64,000 bases of DNA from Cladorhizidae sp. MBARI D1340-BT2 (lineage: Eukaryota > Porifera > Demospongiae > Poecilosclerida > Cladorhizidae), in NCBI GenBank assembly GCA_028752905.1, contig JAQNBH010000309.1:35822-99821 (forward strand). Reading direction: 5' to 3'. Each line of letters opens with the position of its first letter. Within the stretch, counting starts at the first letter, position 1. The notes under the pieces were generated by a model. It worked only from the letters and a program-made list of their open reading frames with translations. It had not been told where the DNA came from and made no database searches. Positions 50,938 through 63,481 of this stretch are shown here, piece by piece. Position numbers and translations under genes: made by a program.

Positions 50938-53118
50938 TTTACTACACCTTAGTTTACTACGCCTAGTTTACTACGCCTAGTTTACTACACCTAGTTTACT
51001 ACACCTAGTTTACTACACCTAGTTTACTACACCTAGTTTACTACACCTAGTTTACTACACCTAGTTTACTACAGCTAGTTTACTACACCTAGTTTACTAC
51101 AGCTAGTTTACTACACCTAGTTTACTACACCTAGTTTACTACACCTAGTTTACTACACCTAGTTTACTACACCTAGTTTACTACACCTAGTTTACTACAG
51201 CTAGTTTACTACACCTAGTTTACTACACCTAGTTTACTACACCTAGTTTACTACAGCTAGTTTACTACACCTAGTTTACTACACCTAGTTTACTACACCT
51301 AGTTTACTACACCTAGTTTACTACACCTAGTTTACTACACCTAGTTTACTACACCTAGTTTACTACACCTAGTTTACTACACCTAGTTTACTACACCTAG
51401 TTTACTACACCTAGTTTACTACACCTAGTTTACTACACCTAGTTTACTACAGCTAGTTTACTACACCTAGTTTACTACACCTAGTTTACTACACCTAGTT
51501 TACTACAGCTAGTTTACTACACCTAGTTTACTACACCTAGTTTACTACACCTAGTTTACTACACCTAGTTTACTACACCTAGTTTACTACACCTAGTTTA
51601 CTACACCTAGTTTACTACACCTAGTTTACTACACCTAGTTTACTACACCTAGTTTACTACACCTAGTTTACTACACCTAGTTTACTACACCTAGTTTACT
51701 ACACCTAGTTTACTACAGCTAGTTTACTACACCTAGTTTACTACACCTAGTTTACTACACCTAGTTTACTACAGCTAGTTTACTACACCTAGTTTACTAC
51801 AGCTAGTTTACTACACCTAGTTTACTACACCTAGTTTACTACACCTTAGTTTACTACACCTAGTTTACTACGCCTAGTTTACTACGCCTAGTTTACTACG
51901 CCTAGTTTACTACACCTAGTTTACTACACCTAGTTTACTACACCTAGTTTACTACACCTAGTTTACTACACCTAGTTTACTACACCTAGTTTACTACACC
52001 TAGTTTACTACAGCTAGTTTACTACACCTAGTTTACTACACCTAGTTTACTACACCTAGTTTACTACACCTAGTTTACTACACCTAGTTTACTACACCTA
52101 GTTTACTACACCTAGTTTACTAGTTTACTACACCTAGTTTACTACACCTAGTTTACTACACCTAGTTTACTACACCTAGTTTACTACACCTAGTTTACTA
52201 CACCTAGTTTACTACAGCTAGTTTACTACACCTAGTTTACTACACCTAGTTTACTACACCTAGTTTACTACACCTAGTTTACTACACCTAGTTTACTACG
52301 CCTAGTTTACTACACCTAGTTTACTACGCCTAGTTTACTACGCCTAGTTTACTACACCTAGTTTACTACACCTAGTTTACTACACCTAGTTTACTACACC
52401 TAGTTTACTACACCTAGTTTACTACACCTAGTTTACTACACCTAGTTTACTACAGCTAGTTTACTACACCTAGTTTACTACACCTAGTTTACTACACCTA
52501 GTTTACTACACCTAGTTTACTACACCTAGTTTACTACACCTAGTTTACTACACCTAGTTTACTACACCTAGTTTACTACACCTAGTTTACTACACCTAGT
52601 TTACTACACCTAGTTTACTACACCTAGTTTACTACACCTAGTTTACTACACCTTAGTTTACTACACCTAGTTTACTACACCTAGTTTACTACACCTAGTT
52701 TACTACACCTAGTTTACTACACCTAGTTTACTACACCTAGTTTACTACACCTAGTTTACTACACCTAGTTTACTACACCTAGTTTACTACAGCTAGTTTA
52801 CTACACCTAGTTTACTACACCTAGTTTACTACACCTAGTTTACTACACCTAGTTTACTACACCTAGTTTACTACACCTAGTTTACTACACCTAGTTTACT
52901 ACACCTAGTTTACTACACCTAGTTTACTACACCTAGTTTACTACAGCTAGTTTACTACACCTAGTTTACTACACCTAGTTTACTACACCTAGTTTACTAC
53001 ACCTAGTTTACTACACCTAGTTTACTACACCTAGTTTACTACACCTAGTTTACTACAGCTAGTTTACTACGCCTAGTTTACTACGCCTAGTTTACTACGC
53101 CTAGTTTACTACACCGAG
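50938..53118. repeat. Rare-marker segment, H4 copy
   Basis: 15-bp units at 50938, 51835 and 52642, X at 52116-52123, CGAG unit at 53105-53118. The distance from first to last marker is the same as in H3 (2,181 bp); H0 is one unit longer. Confidence 0.88.
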
Positions 53119-53860
53119 TTTACTACACCTAGTTTACTACACCTAGTTTACTACACCTAGTTTACTACACCTAGTTTACTACACCTAGTTTACTACACCT
53201 AGTTTACTACACCTAGTTTACTACACCTAGTTTACTACACCTAGTTTACTACACCTAGTTTACTACACCTAGTTTACTACACCTAGTTTACTACACCTAG
53301 TTTACTACACCTAGTTTACTACACCTAGTTTACTACACCTAGTTTACTACACCTAGTTTACTACAGCTAGTTTACTACGCCTAGTTTACTACGCCTAGTT
53401 TACTACGCCTAGTTTACTACGCCTAGTTTACTACGCCTAGTTTACTACGCCTAGTTTACTACACCTAGTTTACTACACCTAGTTTACTACACCTAGTTTA
53501 CTACACCTAGTTTACTACACCTAGTTTACTACACCTAGTTTACTACACCTAGTTTACTACGCCTAGTTTACTACGCCTAGTTTACTACACCTAGTTTACT
53601 ACACCTAGTTTACTACGCCTAGTTTACTACGCCTAGTTTACTACGCCTAGTTTACTACACCTAGTTTACTACGCCTAGTTTACTACGCCTAGTTTACTAC
53701 GCCTAGTTTACTACGCCTAGTTTACTACGCCTAGTTTACTACACCTAGTTTACTACACCTAGTTTACTACACCTAGTTTACTACGCCTAGTTTACTACGC
53801 CTAGTTTACTACACCTAGTTTACTACACCTAGTTTACTACACCTAGTTTACTACACCTAG

Positions 53861-54540
53861 TTTACTACGCCTAGTTTACTACGCCTAGTTTACTACGCCT
53901 AGTTTACTACGCCTAGTTTACTACGCCTAGTTTACTACGCCTAGTTTACTACGCCTAGTTTACTACGCCTAGTTTACTACGCCTAGTTTACTACGCCTAG
54001 TTTACTACGCCTAGTTTACTACGCCTAGTTTACTACGCCTAGTTTACTACGCCTAGTTTACTACGCCTAGTTTACTACGCCTAGTTTACTACGCCTAGTT
54101 TACTACACCTAGTTTACTACACCTAGTTTACTACACCTAGTTTACTACACCTAGTTTACTACACCTAGTTTACTACACCTAGTTTACTACACCTAGTTTA
54201 CTACACCTAGTTTACTACACCTAGTTTACTACACCTAGTTTACTACACCTAGTTTACTACACCTAGTTTACTACACCTAGTTTACTACACCTAGTTTACT
54301 ACACCTAGTTTACTACACCTAGTTTACTACACCTAGTTTACTACACCTAGTTTACTACACCTAGTTTACTACACCTAGTTTACTACACCTAGTTTACTAC
54401 ACCTAGTTTACTACACCTAGTTTACTACACCTAGTTTACTACACCTAGTTTACTAGTTTACTACAGCTAGTTTACTACGCCTAGTTTACTACAGCTAGTT
54501 TACTACACCTAGTTTACTACGCCTAGTTTACTACGCCTAG
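53861..54540. repeat. Module G17-A25-M (solitary), starts H5
   Basis: G-run 53861-54098, twenty-five A-units, M at 54449-54540. Run lengths are identical to 62291-62970. Confidence 0.85.
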
Positions 54541-55058
54541 TTTACTACACCTAGTTTACTACACCTAGTTTACTACACCTAGTTTACTACACCTAGTTTA
54601 CTACACCTAGTTTACTACACCTAGTTTACTACACCTAGTTTACTACACCTAGTTTACTACACCTAGTTTACTACGCCTAGTTTACTACGCCTAGTTTACT
54701 ACACCTAGTTTACTACACCTAGTTTACTACACCTAGTTTACTACGCCTAGTTTACTACACCTAGTTTACTACACCTAGTTTACTACACCTAGTTTACTAC
54801 ACCTAGTTTACTACAGCTAGTTTACTACACCTAGTTTACTACACCTAGTTTACTACACCTAGTTTACTACACCTAGTTTACTACACCTAGTTTACTACAC
54901 CTAGTTTACTACACCTAGTTTACTACACCTAGTTTACTACACCTAGTTTACTACACCTAGTTTACTACACCTAGTTTACTACACCTAGTTTACTACAGCT
55001 AGTTTACTACACCTAGTTTACTACACCTAGTTTACTACACCTAGTTTACTACACCTAG

Positions 55059-55676
55059 TTTACTACGCCTAGTTTACTACGCCTAGTTTACTACGCCTAG
55101 TTTACTACGCCTAGTTTACTACGCCTAGTTTACTACGCCTAGTTTACTACGCCTAGTTTACTACGCCTAGTTTACTACGCCTAGTTTACTACGCCTAGTT
55201 TACTACGCCTAGTTTACTACGCCTAGTTTACTACGCCTAGTTTACTACGCCTAGTTTACTACACCTAGTTTACTACACCTAGTTTACTACACCTAGTTTA
55301 CTACACCTAGTTTACTACACCTAGTTTACTACACCTAGTTTACTACACCTAGTTTACTAGTTTACTACAGCTAGTTTACTACGCCTAGTTTACTACAGCT
55401 AGTTTACTACACCTAGTTTACTACGCCTAGTTTACTACGCCTAGTTTACTACACCTAGTTTACTACACCTAGTTTACTACACCTAGTTTACTACACCTAG
55501 TTTACTACACCTAGTTTACTACACCTAGTTTACTACACCTAGTTTACTACGCCTAGTTTACTACACCTAGTTTACTACACCTAGTTTACTACACCTAGTT
55601 TACTAGTTTACTACAGCTAGTTTACTACGCCTAGTTTACTACAGCTAGTTTACTACGCCTAGTTTACTACAGCTAG
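55059..55676. repeat. Module G14-A7-M-M' (246 bp)
   Basis: G-run 55059-55254, seven A-units, M at 55353, M' at 55599, TTTGCTAC at 55775-55788. Confidence 0.85.
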
Positions 55677-56418
55677 TTTACTACACCTAGTTTACTACAC
55701 CTAGTTTACTACACCTAGTTTACTACACCTAGTTTACTACACCTAGTTTACTACACCTAGTTTACTACACCTAGTTTGCTACACCTAGTTTACTACACCT
55801 AGTTTACTACACCTAGTTTATTACACCTAGTTTACTACACCTAGTTTACTACACCTAGTTTACTACACCTAGTTTACTACACCTAGTTTACTACACCTAG
55901 TTTACTACAGCTAGTTTACTACACCTAGTTTACTACAGCTAGTTTACTACACCTAGTTTACTACACCTAGTTTACTACACCTAGTTTACTACAGCTAGTT
56001 TACTACACCTAGTTTACTACACCTAGTTTACTACACCTAGTTTACTACACCTAGTTTACTACACCTAGTTTACTACACCTAGTTTACTACAGCTAGTTTA
56101 CTACACCTAGTTTACTACACCTAGTTTACTACACCTAGTTTACTACACCTAGTTTACTACACCTAGTTTACTACACCTAGTTTACTACACCTAGTTTACT
56201 ACACCTAGTTTACTACACCTAGTTTACTACACCTAGTTTACTACACCTAGTTTACTACACCTAGTTTACTACACCTAGTTTACTACACCTAGTTTACTAC
56301 ACCTAGTTTACTACACCTAGTTTACTACACCTAGTTTACTACACCTAGTTTACTACACCTAGTTTACTACACCTAGTTTACTACACCTAGTTTACTACAC
56401 CTAGTTTACTACACCTAG

Positions 56419-56558
56419 TTTACTACAGCTAGTTTACTACACCTAGTTTACTACACCTAGTTTACTACACCTAGTTTACTACACCTAGTTTACTACAGCT
56501 AGTTTACTACACCTAGTTTACTACACCTAGTTTACTACACCTAGTTTACTACAGCTAG
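56419..56558. repeat. S-unit ladder (70, 56 bp)
   Basis: S-units at 56419, 56489 and 56545, counterpart of 6494-6633 at an offset of 49,925 bp. Confidence 0.78.
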
Positions 56559-57258
56559 TTTACTACACCTAGTTTACTACACCTAGTTTACTACACCTAG
56601 TTTACTACACCTAGTTTACTACACCTAGTTTACTACGCCTAGTTTACTACACCTAGTTTACTACACCTAGTTTACTACACCTAGTTTACTACACCTAGTT
56701 TACTACACCTAGTTTACTACGCCTAGTTTACTACGCCTAGTTTACTACACCTAGTTTACTACACCTAGTTTACTACACCTAGTTTACTACACCTAGTTTA
56801 CTACACCTAGTTTACTACACCTAGTTTACTACGCCTAGTTTACTACACCTAGTTTACTACACCTAGTTTACTACACCTAGTTTACTACACCTAGTTTACT
56901 ACACCTAGTTTACTACACCTAGTTTACTACACCTAGTTTACTACACCTAGTTTACTACGCCTAGTTTACTACGCCTAGTTTACTACGCCTAGTTTACTAC
57001 ACCTAGTTTACTACACCTAGTTTACTACACCTAGTTTACTACACCTAGTTTACTACACCTAGTTTACTACAGCTAGTTTACTACACCTAGTTTACTACAC
57101 CTAGTTTACTACGCCTAGTTTACTACGCCTAGTTTACTACGCCTAGTTTACTACGCCTAGTTTACTACGCCTAGTTTACTACACCTAGTTTACTACACCT
57201 AGTTTACTACACCTAGTTTACTACACCTAGTTTACTACACCTAGTTTACTACACCTAG

Positions 57259-57279
57259 TTTACTAGTTACTACACCTAG
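57259..57279. repeat. X unit plus 13-bp unit
   Basis: X (57259-57266) is followed by a unit lacking one T. The H1 counterpart at 7334 is followed by a full-length unit, so the 1-bp loss is private to this copy. Confidence 0.85.
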
Positions 57280-57545
57280 TTTACTACACCTAGTTTACTA
57301 CACCTAGTTTACTACACCTAGTTTACTACACCTAGTTTACTACACCTAGTTTACTACACCTAGTTTACTACACCTAGTTTACTACACCTAGTTTACTACA
57401 CCTAGTTTACTACACCTAGTTTACTACACCTAGTTTACTACGCCTAGTTTACTACGCCTAGTTTACTACACCTAGTTTACTACACCTAGTTTACTACACC
57501 TAGTTTACTACACCTAGTTTACTACACCTAGTTTACTACACCTAG

Positions 57546-58231
57546 TTTACTACGCCTAGTTTACTACGCCTAGTTTACTACGCCTAGTTTACTACGCCTA
57601 GTTTACTACGCCTAGTTTACTACGCCTAGTTTACTACGCCTAGTTTACTACGCCTAGTTTACTACGCCTAGTTTACTACGCCTAGTTTACTACGCCTAGT
57701 TTACTACACCTAGTTTACTACACCTAGTTTACTACACCTAGTTTACTACACCTAGTTTACTACACCTAGTTTACTACACCTAGTTTACTACACCTAGTTT
57801 ACTACACCTAGTTTACTACACCTAGTTTACTACACCTAGTTTACTACACCTAGTTTACTACACCTAGTTTACTACACCTAGTTTACTACACCTAGTTTAC
57901 TACACCTAGTTTACTACACCTAGTTTACTACACCTAGTTTACTACACCTAGTTTACTACACCTAGTTTACTACACCTAGTTTACTACACCTAGTTTACTA
58001 CACCTAGTTTACTACACCTAGTTTACTACACCTAGTTTACTACACCTAGTTTACTACACCTAGTTTACTACACCTAGTTTACTACACCTAGTTTACTACA
58101 CCTAGTTTACTACACCTAGTTTACTACACCTAGTTTACTACACCTAGTTTACTACACCTAGTTTACTACACCTAGTTTACTACACCTAGTTTACTACACC
58201 TAGTTTACTACACCTAGTTTACTACACCTAG
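57546..58231. repeat. G-run 11 then 38 pure A-units
   Basis: G-units 57546-57699 followed by 532 bp of unbroken A-units. Confidence 0.8.
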
Positions 58232-58875
58232 TTTACTACGCCTAGTTTACTACGCCTAGTTTACTACGCCTAGTTTACTACGCCTAGTTTACTACGCCTA
58301 GTTTACTACGCCTAGTTTACTACGCCTAGTTTACTACGCCTAGTTTACTACGCCTAGTTTACTACGCCTAGTTTACTACGCCTAGTTTACTACGCCTAGT
58401 TTACTACGCCTAGTTTACTACGCCTAGTTTACTACGCCTAGTTTACTACGCCTAGTTTACTACGCCTAGTTTACTACGCCTAGTTTACTACGCCTAGTTT
58501 ACTACGCCTAGTTTACTACGCCTAGTTTACTACGCCTAGTTTACTACGCCTAGTTTACTACGCCTAGTTTACTACGCCTAGTTTACTACGCCTAGTTTAC
58601 TACGCCTAGTTTACTACGCCTAGTTTACTACGCCTAGTTTACTACGCCTAGTTTACTACGCCTAGTTTACTACGCCTAGTTTACTACGCCTAGTTTACTA
58701 CGCCTAGTTTACTACGCCTAGTTTACTACGCCTAGTTTACTACGCCTAGTTTACTAAGCCTAGTTTACTACGCCTAGTTTACTACGCCTAGTTTACTACG
58801 CCTAGTTTACTACGCCTAGTTTACTACGCCTAGTTTACTACGCCTAGTTTACTACGCCTAGTTTACTACGCCTAG
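58232..58875. repeat. Large G block, 46 units
   Basis: Forty-six consecutive G-type units, one of which (58750-58763) has position 8 C>A (ACTAAGCC) and so loses its CpG. That substitution was seen nowhere else. Confidence 0.85.
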
Positions 58876-59677
58876 TTTACTACACCTAGTTTACTACACC
58901 TAGTTTACTACACCTAGTTTACTACACCTAGTTTACTACACCTAGTTTACTACACCTAGTTTACTACACCTAGTTTACTACACCTAGTTTACTACACCTA
59001 GTTTACTACACCTAGTTTACTACACCTAGTTTACTACACCTAGTTTACTACACCTAGTTTACTACACCTAGTTTACTACACCTAGTTTACTACACCTAGT
59101 TTACTACACCTAGTTTACTACACCTAGTTTACTACACCTAGTTTACTACACCTAGTTTACTACACCTAGTTTACTACACCTAGTTTACTACACCTAGTTT
59201 ACTACACCTAGTTTACTACACCTAGTTTACTACACCTAGTTTACTACACCTAGTTTACTACACCTAGTTTACTACACCTAGTTTACTACACCTAGTTTAC
59301 TACACCTAGTTTACTACACCTAGTTTACTACACCTAGTTTACTACACCTAGTTTACTACACCTAGTTTACTACACCTAGTTTACTACACCTAGTTTACTA
59401 CACCTAGTTTACTACACCTAGTTTACTACACCTAGTTTACTACACCTAGTTTACTACACCTAGTTTACTACACCTAGTTTACTACACCTAGTTTACTTAC
59501 TACACCTAGTTTACTACACCTAGTTTACTACACCTAGTTTACTACACCTAGTTTACTACACCTAGTTTACTACGCCTAGTTTACTACGCCTAGTTTACTA
59601 CACCTAGTTTACTACACCTAGTTTACTACACCTAGTTTACTACACCTAGTTTACTACAGCTAGTTTACTACAGCTAG
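58876..59677. repeat. A-run with collapsed X unit and S pair
   Basis: Forty-four A-units, then an 18-bp TTTACTTACTACACCTAG (59492-59509) where H1 has X plus an A-unit (22 bp), so 4 bp were lost. Two G-units and two adjacent S-units (59650-59677) follow. Confidence 0.8.
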
Positions 59678-59943
59678 TTTACTACACCTAGTTTACTACA
59701 CCTAGTTTACTACACCTAGTTTACTACACCTAGTTTACTACACCTAGTTTACTACACCTAGTTTACTACACCTAGTTTACTACACCTAGTTTACTACACC
59801 TAGTTTACTACACCTAGTTTACTACACCTAGTTTACTACACCTAGTTTACTACACCTAGTTTACTACACCTAGTTTACTACACCTAGTTTACTACACCTA
59901 GTTTACTACACCTAGTTTACTACACCTAGTTTACTACACCTAG
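59678..59943. other. HOR switch point (recombination junction interval)
   Basis: Left of this interval the unit pattern follows H1 (offset about 49.9 kb). Right of it, from the S-unit at 59944, the pattern follows H4 at +8,445 bp. The H4 S-unit at 51443 has no partner at 59888, so the switch occurred to the right of that point or nearby. The interval is all A-units, so the exact joint is invisible. Confidence 0.7.
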
Positions 59944-61564
59944 TTTACTACAGCTAGTTTACTACACCTAGTTTACTACACCTAGTTTACTACACCTAGT
60001 TTACTACACCTAGTTTACTACACCTAGTTTACTACACCTAGTTTACTACACCTAGTTTACTACACCTAGTTTACTACACCTAGTTTACTACACCTAGTTT
60101 ACTACACCTAGTTTACTACACCTAGTTTACTACACCTAGTTTACTACACCTAGTTTACTACAGCTAGTTTTACTACACCTAGTTTACTACACCTAGTTTA
60201 CTACACCTAGTTTACTACAGCTAGTTTACTACACCTAGTTTACTACAGCTAGTTTACTACACCTAGTTTACTACACCTAGTTTACTACACCTTAGTTTAC
60301 TACACCTAGTTTACTACGCCTAGTTTACTACGCCTAGTTTACTACGCCTAGTTTACTACACCTAGTTTACTACACCTAGTTTACTACACCTAGTTTACTA
60401 CACCTAGTTTACTACACCTAGTTTACTACACCTAGTTTACTACACCTAGTTTACTACAGCTAGTTTACTACACCTAGTTTACTACACCTAGTTTACTACA
60501 CCTAGTTTACTACACCTAGTTTACTACACCTAGTTTACTACACCTAGTTTACTACACCTAGTTTACTAGTTTACTACACCTAGTTTACTACACCTAGTTT
60601 ACTACACCTAGTTTACTACACCTAGTTTACTACACCTAGTTTACTACACCTAGTTTACTACAGCTAGTTTACTACACCTAGTTTACTACACCTAGTTTAC
60701 TACACCTAGTTTACTACACCTAGTTTACTACACCTAGTTTACTACGCCTAGTTTACTACACCTAGTTTACTACGCCTAGTTTACTACGCCTAGTTTACTA
60801 CACCTAGTTTACTACACCTAGTTTACTACACCTAGTTTACTACACCTAGTTTACTACACCTAGTTTACTACACCTAGTTTACTACACCTAGTTTACTACA
60901 GCTAGTTTACTACACCTAGTTTACTACACCTAGTTTACTACACCTAGTTTACTACACCTAGTTTACTACACCTAGTTTACTACACCTAGTTTACTACACC
61001 TAGTTTACTACACCTAGTTTACTACACCTAGTTTACTACACCTAGTTTACTACACCTAGTTTACTACACCTAGTTTACTACACCTAGTTTACTACACCTT
61101 AGTTTACTACACCTAGTTTACTACACCTAGTTTACTACACCTAGTTTACTACACCTAGTTTACTACACCTAGTTTACTACACCTAGTTTACTACACCTAG
61201 TTTACTACACCTAGTTTACTACACCTAGTTTACTACAGCTAGTTTACTACACCTAGTTTACTACACCTAGTTTACTACACCTAGTTTACTACACCTAGTT
61301 TACTACACCTAGTTTACTACACCTAGTTTACTACACCTAGTTTACTACACCTAGTTTACTACACCTAGTTTACTACACCTAGTTTACTACAGCTAGTTTA
61401 CTACACCTAGTTTACTACACCTAGTTTACTACACCTAGTTTACTACACCTAGTTTACTACACCTAGTTTACTACACCTAGTTTACTACACCTAGTTTACT
61501 ACAGCTAGTTTACTACGCCTAGTTTACTACGCCTAGTTTACTACGCCTAGTTTACTACACCGAG
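59944..61564. repeat. Rare-marker segment, H5 copy (5'-truncated)
   Basis: S-unit at 59944, S at 60154, a private 15-bp TTTTACTACACCTAG (60168-60182), 15-bp ACACCTTAG units at 60281 and 61088, X at 60562-60569, CGAG at 61551-61564. The first of the three 15-bp ACACCTTAG units is missing because the copy starts downstream of it. Confidence 0.85.
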
Positions 61565-62208
61565 TTTACTACACCTAGTTTACTACACCTAGTTTACTAC
61601 ACCTAGTTTACTACACCTAGTTTACTACACCTAGTTTACTACACCTAGTTTACTACACCTAGTTTACTACACCTAGTTTACTACACCTAGTTTACTACAC
61701 CTAGTTTACTACACCTAGTTTACTACACCTAGTTTACTACACCTAGTTTACTACACCTAGTTTACTACACCTAGTTTACTACACCTAGTTTACTACACCT
61801 AGTTTACTACAGCTAGTTTACTACGCCTAGTTTACTACGCCTAGTTTACTACGCCTAGTTTACTACGCCTAGTTTACTACGCCTAGTTTACTACACCTAG
61901 TTTACTACACCTAGTTTACTACACCTAGTTTACTACACCTAGTTTACTACACCTAGTTTACTACACCTAGTTTACTACACCTAGTTTACTACGCCTAGTT
62001 TACTACGCCTAGTTTACTACACCTAGTTTACTACACCTAGTTTACTACGCCTAGTTTACTACGCCTAGTTTACTACGCCTAGTTTACTACACCTAGTTTA
62101 CTACGCCTAGTTTACTACGCCTAGTTTACTACGCCTAGTTTACTACGCCTAGTTTACTACGCCTAGTTTACTACACCTAGTTTACTACACCTAGTTTACT
62201 ACACCTAG

Positions 62209-62220
62209 TTTACTACCTAG
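62209..62220. repeat. 12-bp unit TTTACTACCTAG
   Basis: A unit lacking 2 bp (an AC) within an A-run; not present at the H4 counterpart. Confidence 0.85.
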
Positions 62221-62290
62221 TTTACTACGCCTAGTTTACTACACCTAGTTTACTACACCTAGTTTACTACACCTAGTTTACTACACCTAG

Positions 62291-62970
62291 TTTACTACGC
62301 CTAGTTTACTACGCCTAGTTTACTACGCCTAGTTTACTACGCCTAGTTTACTACGCCTAGTTTACTACGCCTAGTTTACTACGCCTAGTTTACTACGCCT
62401 AGTTTACTACGCCTAGTTTACTACGCCTAGTTTACTACGCCTAGTTTACTACGCCTAGTTTACTACGCCTAGTTTACTACGCCTAGTTTACTACGCCTAG
62501 TTTACTACGCCTAGTTTACTACGCCTAGTTTACTACACCTAGTTTACTACACCTAGTTTACTACACCTAGTTTACTACACCTAGTTTACTACACCTAGTT
62601 TACTACACCTAGTTTACTACACCTAGTTTACTACACCTAGTTTACTACACCTAGTTTACTACACCTAGTTTACTACACCTAGTTTACTACACCTAGTTTA
62701 CTACACCTAGTTTACTACACCTAGTTTACTACACCTAGTTTACTACACCTAGTTTACTACACCTAGTTTACTACACCTAGTTTACTACACCTAGTTTACT
62801 ACACCTAGTTTACTACACCTAGTTTACTACACCTAGTTTACTACACCTAGTTTACTACACCTAGTTTACTACACCTAGTTTACTAGTTTACTACAGCTAG
62901 TTTACTACGCCTAGTTTACTACAGCTAGTTTACTACACCTAGTTTACTACGCCTAGTTTACTACGCCTAG
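62291..62970. repeat. Module G17-A25-M, starts H6
   Basis: G-run 62291-62528, twenty-five A-units, M at 62879-62970; the same run lengths as 53861-54540. Confidence 0.85.
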
Positions 62971-63124
62971 TTTACTACACCTAGTTTACTACACCTAGTT
63001 TACTACACCTAGTTTACTACACCTAGTTTACTACACCTAGTTTACTACACCTAGTTTACTACACCTAGTTTACTACACCTAGTTTACTACACCTAGTTTA
63101 CTACGCCTAGTTTACTACGCCTAG

Positions 63125-63383
63125 TTACTACCTTTACTACACCTAGTTTACTACACCTAGTTTACTACACCTAGTTTACTACACCTAGTTTACTACACCT
63201 AGTTTACTACACCTAGTTTACTACACCTAGTTTACTACACTAGTTTACTACACCTAGTTTACTACACTAGTTTACTACACCTAGTTTACTACACCTAGTT
63301 TACTACACCTAGTTTACTACACCTAGTTTACTACACCTAGTTTACTACACCTAGTTTACTACACCTAGTTTTACTACACCTAG
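63125..63383. repeat. Cluster of off-length units
   Basis: An 8-bp fragment TTACTACC (63125-63132), two 13-bp ACACTAG units (63231-63243, 63258-63270) and a 15-bp unit with four T (63369-63383), among A-units. Confidence 0.85.
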
Positions 63384-63481
63384 TTTACTACACCTAGTTT
63401 ACTACACCTAGTTTACTACACCTAGTTTACTACACCTAGTTTACTACACCTAGTTTACTACACCTAGTTTACTACACCTAG

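Larger units (their letters stand above)
40630..54448. repeat. HOR H4 (13,819 bp, three M/M' pairs)
   Basis: H4 is bounded by solitary M cassettes at 40630 and 54449. Pairs lie at 41562/41808, 43804/44036 and 47938/48212. Its left end has the TTTGCTAC unit (41984-41997) shared with H1 and H5, whereas the part from 43804 onward is the H3-type sequence. X units, ACACTTAG runs, 15-bp units and the CGAG unit all lie at nearly constant offset from H3. Confidence 0.72.
54449..62878. repeat. HOR H5 (8,430 bp, one M/M' pair)
   Basis: H5 begins like H1 (M, pair at 55353/55599, TTTGCTAC at 55775-55788, X at 57259, G block at 58232-58875, long A-run). Between 59678 and 59943 it switches into the rare-marker segment of H4, displaced by 8,445-8,446 bp. 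It is shorter than H2-H4 because the second and third M/M' pairs are absent. Confidence 0.72.

Noticed and set aside
59944..62970. Independent origin of the rare markers in H5
   Set aside because: Two 15-bp units, an X unit, the CGAG unit and the S-units all lie at a constant 8,445-8,446 bp from H4, so copying is far more likely than recurrent mutation.
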